This document shows, one piece after another, positions 44,878 to 55,560 of a DNA stretch of 60,000 bases. Each line of letters opens with the position of its first letter. Positions within the stretch are counted from its first letter, which is position 1. Below the pieces are notes generated by a model. It saw only the letters and a list, made by a program, of their open reading frames with translations. It was not told the DNA's origin and ran no database searches. The position numbers and the translations under genes were made by a program. Source of the DNA: Takakia lepidozioides (Eukaryota > Streptophyta > Takakiopsida > Takakiales > Takakiaceae); contig CM060731.1 in NCBI GenBank assembly GCA_030704615.1, positions 89,820,756-89,880,755 on the forward strand. Reading direction: 5' to 3'.

Positions 44878-45160
44878 ATTTCGGCGCCGTTATTCCCAAG
44901 AGCAGTGTGCTAAAATGGTGTTTTGAAGACATCCACCGGGGTATTTCGGCACCAAAATTACCTCTTAAAATGTGATATAGTGCAGTATTTAAAGGCGCAG
45001 AACGGGCTATTTCGGCGCCGAAATACCCAAGTGGAATGTACTGAAGTGCCTTGTGCTGAAGGCTTCCATCACGATATTTTGGTGCAGTAATTCATCCGTG
45101 GAATTTTTGAGGCCCATATAACGAAGGCGCGCACTGGGCTATTTCGGCGCCAAATTTCCC
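44878..45160 (+). repeat. ~65-bp repeats with TATTTCGGCGCCGAAATA palindrome cores
   Basis: Cores lie at about 44,878, 44,941, 45,008, 45,072 and 45,138, that is every 63-67 bp. Alternate units resemble each other more (the first, third and fifth share ccgnnat.cccaa..ggaatgt), giving a 130-bp higher-order period. The core at 45,008-45,025 is a perfect 18-bp palindrome. Related cores occur singly in introns of the neighbouring gene (about 46,348, 47,941, 48,008). Confidence 0.75.
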
Positions 45161-45404
45161 AATAGGAATGTTAGAAACGGCAGGGTTTTCATGGCTTCAA
45201 GTTCCCGGCTCGATGGTGTGCATAAATTACTTGTAGGGTTCTTCACTGAAGTTTGCGTCTCTTCTGCTTTTATTATACATTTTGGTTGGCGGAAGAAATG
45301 TAGGGAATCGGACAAGCAGTCTGAACACAATGATTTTTCAAATCGTCAATATTTTCATTGAGTGTTTCAGAACTGTACAACAAAAGGATCCAAATGAGAC
45401 TTTG

Positions 45405-48400
45405 CTATGGTGAGGATCTGCTATCACTGTCCGATGCATCCCCGGCCTCATGCAAGGATGGCTGCCTTCCACTTGCCTCCGAACCTGCACTGCCGCTACC
45501 GCTGTTACTCTGAGAAGCCCTCCCCTCAAAAATACCATCCTCACCAGCCGGAACTGTCCACCTGGGTGCGGAAGTGTCCTCAACATTCCCCTCGCTCTCG
45601 GACGCGGATTCTATTACGAACTTCCCTACTCTGCCTTTCACAATTCTATGTTTGGCCTCACGCCTCATTATAATTCTCTGCTCATTCCCGTATGTCAATT
45701 GCTCTAACCGAGTAGGCATATCCTCCCTCCTGATGGCTTCTCTGGCAGCCGTGTCTGCATAGGCTGGTAGAAAAAAGGGCTTCTGGGGACTCGCGAGAAA
45801 CGATTTTCTGGCAAAGAATGGCCGATACGATTTTGTCTCCTCCTCTGCAACAGGGTCCGATTCGGGCAAGTCTCCCAGCTTCTCCTCGTCGGACGGACTC
45901 TGCAAGGCTGAGTGTACGCACAAACATAGAATGAAGTACATTAGAGAATTCAAACAGGGAATCATCGGCAGGTTGCATGGTCCCTACAACCGAAACCAAT
46001 ACACTTACTATGGTGCAACTCACTCGAAGACAGGCATTGGGGGAAGCGGCTTCGGGCACCCCTGCATCGAACGAATTTCCTAGACTTCCTCCTCTTCATC
46101 TTCCTCCTCTCCTTCCACGTCCTCTTCTGCGTTTTTGGGATCCTCAGTCGGAGGCAGACGCTGAAGGCCTGCCAAATTGTAATCGTACAAGGCCGTATCC
46201 CCCTCAAATGAGAACACAAATCGGTTTGACATCCTTCCCGCCCACATACAGGCACCTGCGAATTCATACGACACAACCACAGCCAAACTCAAGAATGAGT
46301 CGCTTCCTCGCACAAGCAAACATACACAAACGGAAATGGTGTCAATTTCGGTGCCGCATTCAATTAACGTTCTCACCTGTATTGCAGTGACGTCAAGGAC
46401 CCTGCCTTCAACATCCGTACACGTTTCCATGAGCGTCTGGATGAATGCAGGACTCCTGGTCCTGCCATACCTCCATGGCTTGCCCGACAAATCACAAAGA
46501 ATGTCCTTCTCTCCCACATGGTTGAACAGGACGTTATACTCCAGTGGATCAACAGTGGAATCAACAAGTCTTCCTGCTTCACGTAATTTGAATTTCGAAT
46601 GTTCCTTCACGAAGCAAAATGCCTGAAAGATAAGAGTCTGCAGAGAAGGAAATGAAAACGTCAGAAGTGGCCTACACGTACAGGGGCAATTTCGGCATAG
46701 AAATTGACATAGCAGAGGAGAACCACAGCATACCTTCTGGCCATCGTTGAGAAGACCCTGCGTGTTGATGCAAGTCCAGATCTTTTTCAGGATGGGTGCT
46801 GCACTTCTCCCCGTCCATACTTTGATATCATTCTCAGTGACTTCCATCGGCTGCTAGCACAACAACACAGCCAACGTCGTCCAACATGTTGGCTGCGAAC
46901 CCGAATGTGTGGCTCCAGTATCTTTCGTCGTACTTGTTCCACCAGGGTACTGAGCCCAGCCCTAGTATCTCCTGCCCATCCGGGATATCCACAAGGATTA
47001 TGTCGATGGAGGCTTTCACCGCCTGCCCCCGACTGTGCTCTTTTTGCCGTGGCTCATCGCCACAAAATACTCCATCATCTTTGTGTAGCCAGGAGTGTCC
47101 TCCATATCATTGCCAGTGGCCTTCCTCTTCCCCTTCCCCTGGTGGGCCTCGATCGCCTTCCTCAATCTCGTTATCTCCAGCCTTCTGGTCAGAGCAGTTA
47201 GGAAATTTTCATTAACACACTCCACAATTGTGGGTGTTTTGAGGACTTCCCTGCCCGCAATGTGCACCGCACGGTAGGGTCTGCCAGGTGCATCCTCGTA
47301 TAGTGATCTCTTCGCAGCCGACCCCCCGGAGCGCTGGCCCTTGTGAATTTTCGGACGAGGTGTGGCCCCTGGGTGTTTCCTGCTGGAAATCGTCGTCGGA
47401 ATCCTCCTCATCTGGCTGACTGTGTTGCTGCTTCTTCTTCTTGGGTGTGGGGGTCTTCGTCTCTTGCCCCTGTTTTCGCGTTCTTTTCTTCCTGTCCTTG
47501 GGCTGCTCAGCTGCCTGCTTCTCCATCTGCTCCTTCGCCAACGCTGCCGCCTTGGCTGACTTTCTCAGTGCTTTCTGCTTGGCTGCCTCCTCTGCTTTCA
47601 GTCTTTCCGCGTCCTTTGGTTGGGGATCCGATTGCGCCTTCATAGCCCTGGCATTCGCTTCCTTCTTCAAGTTAACCTCCGAGAGGTCAACGGTCCCACT
47701 TGGGAGATCCACATACCAGGGACAGTCTACCAAATGCTCGGCATGCCACTCCTTCGCCATTACTTCTGTGTACATCGTTCCACGACCTCCAGGTGTCCTC
47801 CACGCCAAGAAGAATGGTGGAACCCTTTGAATGGCTCCGGACGGAATGAGTGCAAAGTTATGTACCTGCAATCACGAGGCAGTTCAACAAAAATCATTCT
47901 ACCGATGCATCATGCAAGTGGAAGTTGTCAATGCACAAGGTATTTCGGCACCGAAATACGTAGTGGACCGTGCCCCAATTACCCAAAACTCACATCTTGC
48001 AGAGGTATATTTCGGCGCCGCAAATCCATCGCTGCTTAGCCAAATCATCTAAACTGCAAATAGGGGGATGCATGGCAGCAGATTACCTGAACAGGACACG
48101 CATTGCCGCTTTGTCAGCACCCTCCTGCTCTTCGATGTATACGCTGCGTCTTGCCTTTGCAATTTCTCTGAAAAAGAGGTTTGCGAAGCGCCCTCGCCAG
48201 GACTGCACGTAGTTCTCCATTGTCTCAGGCTTCGTCCAGTCGATCTGTAACTTGAAAGTGGTGGTGTTGCAGTCCAATTGCTCCTGGGCGTGGGTCAGTA
48301 CCTGTAGCATGGCAGGTTTCCAAAACATTCATGATTTTGAAATTGCGACGATGTCCAACACAGAATAGGAGAAAATTATACCTGATGCCACCAAGTCATC

Positions 48401-48427
48401 ACATTGAGCCAGTCGTTCATTTTGTCG
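45405..48427 (-). CDS. Methyltransferase-like multi-exon gene (5' end in assembly gap)
   Basis: Recognisable exons in order are 48,427-48,382 (..NDWLNVMTWWHQ|GT), 48,303-48,087 (VLTHAQEQLDCNTTTFKLQI, WRGRFANLFFREIAKARRSV), and 47,866-about 47,020 (VHNFALIPSGAIQRVPPFFL, a Lys/Ala/Gln-rich charged linker, then VECVNENFLTALTRRLEITR). Next come 47,010-46,735 (SIDIILVDIPDGQEILGLGS, WWNKYDERYWSHTFGF, WTCINT), 46,625-46,385 (RTRSPAFIQTLMETCTDVEG, RVLDVTAIQ) and 46,245-46,080 (FEGDTALYDYNLAGLQRLP). The last part is 45,920-45,405 with an acidic Ser-rich tail. A DxPx-type motif before a motif-I-like segment, followed by E-G-D, suggests a permuted amino-methyltransferase fold of the DNA N4/N6 class. DIPD replaces DPPY, so activity is doubtful. 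A frame change near 47,340 may be an intron or a lesion. Confidence 0.5.
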
Positions 48428-48927
48428 NNNNNNNNNNNNNNNNNNNNNNNNNNNNNNNNNNNNNNNNNNNNNNNNNNNNNNNNNNNNNNNNNNNNNNNNN
48501 NNNNNNNNNNNNNNNNNNNNNNNNNNNNNNNNNNNNNNNNNNNNNNNNNNNNNNNNNNNNNNNNNNNNNNNNNNNNNNNNNNNNNNNNNNNNNNNNNNNN
48601 NNNNNNNNNNNNNNNNNNNNNNNNNNNNNNNNNNNNNNNNNNNNNNNNNNNNNNNNNNNNNNNNNNNNNNNNNNNNNNNNNNNNNNNNNNNNNNNNNNNN
48701 NNNNNNNNNNNNNNNNNNNNNNNNNNNNNNNNNNNNNNNNNNNNNNNNNNNNNNNNNNNNNNNNNNNNNNNNNNNNNNNNNNNNNNNNNNNNNNNNNNNN
48801 NNNNNNNNNNNNNNNNNNNNNNNNNNNNNNNNNNNNNNNNNNNNNNNNNNNNNNNNNNNNNNNNNNNNNNNNNNNNNNNNNNNNNNNNNNNNNNNNNNNN
48901 NNNNNNNNNNNNNNNNNNNNNNNNNNN
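48428..48927. other. Assembly gap (500 N)
   Basis: Exactly 500 N, the arbitrary length used by scaffolding software, so the real distance is unknown. The 5' end of the methyltransferase-like gene and the 3' half of the family-B retrotransposon both run into it. Confidence 0.98.
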
Positions 48928-49401
48928 GTTCACACAGAGAGTACACTTCTCTGGATTCAGGCCCAGACCTCTCATCCTGCATCTGGCCAAACATAACTCC
49001 AATTTATGCAAGTGTTCACTCTTAGAGCTGTACACACTGAAATCATCCAAGAATACCTGCATGAAAAGATCCAGATACTCATGAAAAGATTCACTTATCA
49101 CTCTCTGAAAGGTCGCTGGTGCATTACAAAGTCCAAAGGGCATGACTTTGTATGCATAAGCCCCCCAGTCTGTGATGAAAGCTGTTTTCCCTTGGTCTTC
49201 TTCTGCCACTTGCATTTGATTATAACCACTGAAGCCATCCATGAATGAGTACATCTCATGGCCTGCCACAGTGTCTAATACTGCTTCTGTGAATGGCAAA
49301 GGGAAAGGATCTTTCTTTGTACAAGCATTCAGCTTCTTATAGTTCACACATACTCTTAGTTTGCCATTCTTCTTGGAACTATAACAATGGGTGACAACCA
49401 A
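48928..49401 (-). pseudogene. Reverse transcriptase of family B, C-terminal part cut by gap
   Basis: KKNGKLRVCVNYKKLNACTK, DPFPLPF, MYSFMDGFSGYNQM, VMPFGLCNAPATFQRVI and VFLDDFSVYS (FLDD in place of YxDD), ending RGLGLNPEKCTLCVN at the gap. It belongs to the same protein as the upstream frame. A lost base in an A run at about 49,377 (VPRR.. instead of VPKKNG..) breaks the join. Confidence 0.85.
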
Positions 49402-50682
49402 GTTGTATACTCTATTGGGTATATAAACTTAGCCTCAGCCAACTTCTTTATCTCTTCTCCAACCTTCTGTGCGTAGTTGGGATTCATTCTATACCTCGTC
49501 TGCTTGATTGGTACTGACCCTGGTTCCAGTTCAATCTTATGCTGACAGACTTCAGGTGGTATCCCTTTTAGATCCTCATAGCTCCAAGCAAATACATCTC
49601 TGTATTTGATGAACAAGCTTTTAGCTTCTTCGAAGAATTCCGGCTCCAAATCAGCTCCTACTTTCACCATCCTCGGTTCCTCCTGAGTTCCCACATTTAC
49701 TTCTCTCACCTGCTCATCAACTGTGATTGTCCAACCAGTCACCACTTCATCCTGTAAGCTCACAGTGGCTGGTTCTTCTAGGATTTCTATTTCTCCTTCT
49801 CTCTCTTCATAGAAATGTGATGGGTAAATGCTAGTTTCCTCTTCAGTTGGTGTTGCTGTCACTACACCACAGCAGATACCTCTCAAACAACTTAGGCTTT
49901 CCAGCCGCATCTCTGCAACCTGCTCCCACTCTGGGTGTGCAGCAAATAGGGTAGCTTCCTGCTCCTCATCCAGTCCTCCTCTCCAGTCATACTCTCTGAC
50001 TCCTCGAGGTCTTCTTGTAGCAGGTAATCTACTAGATTTCTTTGTGGTAATTTGTATCTCGTGTATCCCATTATGCACGGTTAGTAACTGAGAATTCCAG
50101 TCATGGAATTCCCTGGCCTGTTTTAGCCACGGACGTCCCAATAATAAGGAGTAAGCCTCCATGACTTCATCTATTTTTAATACAGTTACTGTGATCATAA
50201 AGATCATTTTCTGTATCTGTATCTTAACTCCTCTTATTAATCCCAATGGCTGCACACTTCTTTGATCTGCCATTGTTACTGTAAATGGGGCTGGTTTCAT
50301 GTTACTTAGACCAAGCTTCTTTCTTAATTGGTCTGTCATGATATTTACTCCAGAACCACCATCTATCAGTACATCAGTTAGTTCTGTGCTTCCAATTCTC
50401 AATTGGATTACTGGCATAGAATCATCAAAGTCTCGCCCTTCTGGCTTCACATTATAACTGGTCACCTTGCTGTTCAGGTCTGTGTTTCCTGTCTCTTGGG
50501 CAATTCGATTGATTGCTTGATAAAACTTGTGCCTACAATAAGGTGCCATAGCTAATAGCTGTCCAATGGTAATTTCTGCTTTGGTCTGACATATTACTGC
50601 AGCCAAAGTCTCTTCATTACTTTGTATGTCTGCATCTTCTTTTTTCCTTTCTTCCTCACTCCCTTCTTTTTCTCCATCCGAA
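49356..50682 (-). pseudogene. Protease and RT N-terminus of family B
   Basis: An acidic linker (SDGEKEGSEEERKKEDADIQ) leads to TLAAVICQTKAEITIGQLLA, then a retropepsin with TDVLIDGGSGVNIM (Asp-Gly-Gly rather than Asp-Thr/Ser-Gly) and LLLGRPWLKQA. A long spacer follows, then the RT entry: FAWSYEDLKGIPPEVCQHKI, PIKQTRYRMNPNYAQKVGEE and TTWLSPIVIVP. It is open for over 440 codons. Confidence 0.85.
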
Positions 50683-51175
50683 TCCCCAGTATGGTCGCCA
50701 AATGTCTCGCGGCTTTTACTCACCCATCCCTTCGCTATCCGAGGCGGAAACTCCAAGATAGAAGAGTTGGAAATCTCTAAGTACTCAGCCCGCGCAGAAC
50801 AATCAGTCATGACCTACAGCCAGTGTATCATGGGGGTGTTTCCTATTTGTTTCCCTTTCCGCATTCATCTTAGCTACCTTACCATTGATAATTAAGTATC
50901 AGTTTGCTTCATCAATCTATCGGTTTCCTTCACTCATCCATTCAATCCACAGCTTCACTCAGATCTCTCTACACAGTGTGATTGTATCGTATAAGTATCA
51001 GATTATGATTTATCAGGTATCAGGCCGAAGCCATTATGTCTCTAATCTGCTCTACAATATCACTACAGCTTTGCATATAACAAGCATCTACTAATCCTCT
51101 TTCCTCCTTCACCGTGCTCTCCATCTTTTGCTTCCGATCTCCGCTCCAGCCTGACTAAGAAGTCCTCCTCCGAAT
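50683..51175 (-). repeat. Internal duplicate of family-B LTR end plus primer-binding site
   Basis: This 493-bp segment matches 53,998-54,490 with a constant offset of 3,315 bp, no gaps and one mismatch noticed by eye (about 50,706 versus 54,021). It interrupts the gag-pol frame. Removing it and one copy of ATTCGGA would join the acidic linker ..SSDS to DGEKEGSEEE. It contains about 470 bp of LTR 3' part, the primer site and 1-2 further bases. Confidence 0.9.
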
Positions 51176-53408
51176 CAGAGGAATCTGCCACAGGAATATC
51201 AGTACTCTTTTGCATTTCCCTTATAGTATCTGCCACTTCCTTGTGCAGTTCCTTCTCATCTTTCCAAGTCTCTTCATCTTCAGGCATATCATTGCCACTT
51301 CCAGTCTCATCTTCTTCCTCTTCTACTGGAGGTATTAGTTTGGCTTTACTTCTTGTTACTATCATTGTACTTACTTCCGGTACAACACATGGCCTAACCA
51401 TGTGAGCTGCCACCACTGGGCCCTCATTCACAGGAGCTCTCATCTCATTCTAGTGTCTTATCCAGAATGAACAGGCTGCCTTGCGATGTCCTGGCTGATT
51501 ACAATAGTAACATAGCTCTTCACCATTGGGTCCTCGCCCTTGGTCTGTTCTTGGATTATTTCTATAATCCTGATTCCCGGGCTGGTAATTCCCCCTTGGA
51601 TTACCCTGATAGTTGCCTCTGGAATTTCCTTGGTAATTCCCTCTTGAATTACCTCTCCCTTCCATGCCATTGTTATAACCACCAGACCTACCATAGTGGT
51701 CCTGATCATTGTTTCTTCTTGGCTGGGGCTGCACCTGATGCACCCTTACTTGCCTAGGTTCTCTTGCAGCTGTCCTTCTGTTGTAGTAACAATTCTCAGT
51801 AGAATGGTTATCCATTTTACAGATAGTACAGTGTTTCTCCTTCATGTGACATTATGTGGTGGTATGGCCTTCATTCTGGCACTTTGCACACCATACACCC
51901 TTCCTCCAATGTGTTGCAGCCTCTGTGGCATACTTCTTCAAGATTTCTTCCAATTTTTTTTCATAGTTATCCCTCTTCAACTTCTCCTTTCTCTTACTCT
52001 TTCTTTTTAGTTCTTGCTCTTCTTCTTCATCTGACTCATCCTCAGAGTCCTCATCTTCTTTTTTCTCTCTCCTGAGCATTCCCAATTGCTCAATTCTGTT
52101 CGCAGTTTCAAATGCCTCCTCCACTGTATTGTGGGGTAACATATCCACTTTCTTTTGCAACTCTGGTCTTAGTCCACTCACAAACCAAGTCTTCTATAAA
52201 CCGGGTGCTGGTACTGCAGCCAGCTTTTTCATCATCAATTCCATCTTCTCCATATACTCTTCAACAGTTTCATGCTTCTTCTGCTTCAGCTGTTGTAAAC
52301 TTCCATACACTTCATCCTCAGTTTTACTTGTCCTGAACCTATTTCGAAATGCTGTATTCAAGCCATTCCAGGTTAGGAAATGATTATCAGGAAATCTTGC
52401 ATACCATTCACTTGCTTTCTTGATAAGTGAACAAGGAAACAGTCTCATCTTGGCATCATCGCCATTCTCATTGTTCACTATACACATGTGCTCAAATTGG
52501 CTAATGTGTACATCGGGATCCCCTTTTCCTGAATATATTGGAAAGGGTGGTTTTGCCCGTGTTGGTTGTAACGCCATCTGTGGCCCTACCTTCTGCCCAC
52601 TGACAGGTGCTGGCACCCTTGCTGGTGCTGGTCCTTCTGGACCTGTTGTTTTTGTGGTGGATCTTCCACCAAGTGGTGGCCCTTGAGCACTCCTTGCTTC
52701 TGGCCCCACGATATTCACAGTATTCCCAGCTTCAGTTGCACTACTTCCCACACTCCCTGTCCCCCCAGAGCCAGATCCAGGCAGCCCGCCTGATCCCCCT
52801 GAGCCGACACCTTCGTTGGCCTGTGATCCAAGTGCTCCACTTGATCCAGGTCCAACGGGTTGGGATGTCCTGGTTGTAGTCTCAACCTCAGCTGTTGGGT
52901 CTACTTCTTCATATTCTTCCTCTTCCAATTTCTTCTCTCTGTTTTCATCCTCCAAGTTCTGCCCTTGGGTTTCTTCTTCACTCATGTAACTCAACTGTAA
53001 TGGTGTTGGAGAGTCTGAACTCTCCGTTGGCTCTGCCACATCCTCTTCTCCTTCTTCATCTTCTGCTTCAGAAACTGGAGTTCCTGCTTTTGGTGTTCCA
53101 TGCCAACTCTTATCAAAGATTTCTGTCAAGTCTTTTATCCAAGGATGTACCTCAGATCTTTCACCTCGTGATTGATCTTCTTCCTGTACCAATTCCCTTA
53201 ATCTTTCTTGCAAAGAAACAGAAGGAGTGGCATCCAACTCTAGTTCTTCCGGTATAGGTGATGCACTCTTTGATCTTGATGGTGTGAGAGGTCCAGATGA
53301 TTCCCCTATGTCTATTCCTCTCTCCCAAAGATATGGATAATTAGCTTTCAGATAGCTTTCTCTTTTTGCTGAATATCTCTGTCGTCTAGCTTCTCTTTCA
53401 TCACTCAT
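51176..53408 (-). pseudogene. Gag of family B with three zinc knuckles and in-frame stops
   Basis: The N-terminus is charged (SDEREARRQRYSAKRESYLK), followed by a Ser/Gly/Pro-rich spacer. The capsid-like domain reads PFPIYSGKGDPDVHISQFEH, LFPCSLIKKASEWYARFPDN and WNGLNTAFRNRFRTSKTEDE. After a TAG (52,191) it continues GLRPELQKKVDMLPHNTVEE. Three knuckles follow: CAKCQNEGHTTT-stop-C, CTICKMDNHSTENC and CYYCNQPGHRKAAC, all Cys-x2-Cys-x4-His-x4-Cys. A NSRGNYQGN tandem peptide repeat lies between the last two. Three stops (about 52,191, 51,852, 51,447) are in one otherwise continuous frame. Confidence 0.85.
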
Positions 53409-53429
53409 GTCCCATGTCTTTCATTTCTT

Positions 53430-54125
53430 TTAATGTGGCAATAACCAAAACTCTCTTCTGTAATATCTCTCGTATATGCCTGGGTTTCTTTCAAGCTTCA
53501 ATGCACCCTTGGCTATACTTGAAGTCTCCGTTACCATATAACCATATGGCAAACAAGTCTGAAAAGCTGTTCTTGGTGTGAGTTTGATCCACAAAATATC
53601 CTTTGGAATCCAATTCTTTACCAGTACAAGCTCTTCATGCATATGAGTATAAACATTCACCTTTCTTTCTTCCCAGCCTTCAAACTCTACTCATTTAATG
53701 GATAGCAATGCTATCACATAAACCAATGTTGGTAACCAACGTGCTCTTCCTCTACAGGCTACCTGATAAATCTTTATCACTCCTTTCTCCAGACCCCATT
53801 CTGGATCAGCATCATGCACTCGTTTAAGAATATTTTCTTTACAACCGTCTGGCAATTCCAAGAACCTTTGAAAGAATCGTTTGGACAATCTTTCTTCCTT
53901 CGTTCCACAGGGAATTTGATTCACTTCAAATTCTTTAATGGTCCAACCACCATGATCCCACCAGATGCCTGTCACATCTGGTTGTTCATGTCCCAGGTCC
54001 CCAGTATGGTCGCCAAATGTCACGCGGCTTTTACTCACCCATCCCTTCGCTATCCGAGGCGGAAACTCCAAGATAGAAGAGTTGGAAATCTCTAAGTACT
54101 CAGCCCGCGCAGAACAATCAGTCAT
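53430..54125 (-). pseudogene. Family-B leader ORF, broken copy
   Basis: Counterpart of the plus-strand ORF at 43,596-44,288, with matching segments such as DVTGIWWDHGGWTIKEFEVN and KRVHDADPEWGLEKGVIKIY. A stop interrupts after ALLSIK (53,691) and the remainder restarts at NVYTHMHEELVLVKNWIPKD. It too opens inside the LTR and crosses the primer-binding site. Confidence 0.6.
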
Positions 54126-55096
54126 GACCTACAGCCAGTGTATCATGGGGGTGTTTCCTATTTGTTTCCCTTTCCGCATTCATCTTAGCTACCTTACCAT
54201 TGATAATTAAGTATCAGTTTGCTTCATCAATCTATCGGTTTCCTTCACTCATCCATTCAATCCACAGCTTCACTCAGATCTCTCTACACAGTGTGATTGT
54301 ATCGTATAAGTATCAGATTATGATTTATCAGGTATCAGGCCGAAGCCATTATGTCTCTAATCTGCTCTACAATATCACTACAGCTTTGCATATAACAAGC
54401 ATCTACTAATCCTCTTTCCTCCTTCACCGTGCTCTCCATCTTTTGCTTCCGATCTCCGCTCCAGCCTGACTAAGAAGTCCTCCTCCGAATAATGATCCTC
54501 ATCTCCCCGTTTCTCCCTTTATCTTCCTCTCCGCGGTTCTAACCGTTTCCCTCGCTAACCGTTGTCTGTGAACTAACATGTTCCCTTCGCAGGTGTTGTT
54601 CCCCACAGTCGTTCCCTGTCCTACTCTTCGTTCCCTATGATGTGACCGCTGTGTCAAGCTGTGACTGGCTGTGTGAAACTGTGACGGGCTGTGACTGGCT
54701 GTGCGAAACTGTGACGGGCTGTGACTGGCTGTGCGACTGTGTTTGGCTGTGTCGGGCTGTGACTGGCTGTGTGGCTGTATTGGCTGTGTCTGCTGTGACG
54801 ACTGTGATGGGCTGTGTTGGCTGTGTGGGCTGTGACGACTGTGACGGGCTGTGTTGGCTGTGTGGGCTGTGACGACTGTGACGGGCTGTGTTGGCTGTGT
54901 GGGCTGTGACGACTGTGATGGGCTGTGTTGGCTGTGTCTGCTGTGGCGACTGTGACGGGCTGTGACGACTGTGTAACCCCCCTCTACAGTGCGCTGCTGT
55001 CACCCCTAAGGCTCCTGTTGGTCTCAGTCTGTGCAAAAATTAAGGGTACCCTACAGATCCCGTATAAGTGTCTAAGTCCCCTACAGTCCTCTAACA
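54018..55096 (-). repeat. 5' LTR of family B (minus copy), with expanded minisatellite
   Basis: A 1,079-bp LTR running from TGTTAGAGG (55,096) to ..CGTGACA (54,018). Its middle (54,645-54,985) is a run of ctgtgac/ggctgtg-type units, much longer than the cacagccc run in the plus copy (42,895-43,078). The rest aligns well with the 42,755-43,703 LTR. Confidence 0.85.
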
Positions 55097-55104
55097 TCCA
55101 CGAG

Positions 55105-55560
55105 TTAGCACAGGCCGTCCACAAGTCAACACGGGCCACCACAGACCAGCACAGGCCCACACATCTCACTGGTCACAGCCGTCACAGCCCCACACAGGCC
55201 ACAGCCTATCACCCTACACAGGTCACAGGGTCACAGCCCCACAGGCCGCGGCCTGTCACAGCCCCACAGGCCACCGAGCATAGCCTGTCACAACCCCTCA
55301 TAGCCCGTCACAGCCCCACAGGCCACAAGGCACAGCCTATCACAGCCGGCCACAAAAGCCCCTCACAGCCTGTCACAGCCCCTCACAGCCCATCACAGCC
55401 CCACAGGCCACATGGCACAGCCTGTCACAGCCCCTCACAGCCCGTCACAACCCCACGGGCCACAGGGAACAGCCTGTCACAGCCCCTCACAGCCCCACAG
55501 GCCACAAGTCATAGCCTGTCACAGCCCATCACAGCCCGTCACAACCCCATCCATGGCCAC
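55105..55560 (+). repeat. CACAGCCC/CACAGGCC minisatellite outside the LTR
   Basis: Imperfect repeats of agcc(t/c)gtcacagcccc.cacag. The left edge is shared with the 15,985-16,155 repeat. Confidence 0.75.

Larger units (their letters stand above)
48928..55096 (-). mobile_element. Ty3/gypsy family B, minus-strand copy (5' LTR to RT; 3' half in gap)
   Basis: In transcription order: 5' LTR 55,096-54,018, primer-binding site TGGCGACCATACTGGGGA (about 54,016-53,999), leader ORF, gag, zinc knuckles, an inserted copy of LTR-end plus primer site (51,175-50,683), protease and RT, then the assembly gap. Order and motifs are those of Ty3/gypsy. It carries three in-frame stops in gag and one single-base frameshift in RT. 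Confidence 0.88.

Noticed and set aside
48329-48996. Long open frames spanning the gap
   Set aside because: They are created by the N run and are not evidence of coding.
52112-53257. Plus-strand open frames opposite family-B gag
   Set aside because: They are shadows of the minus-strand gag frame.
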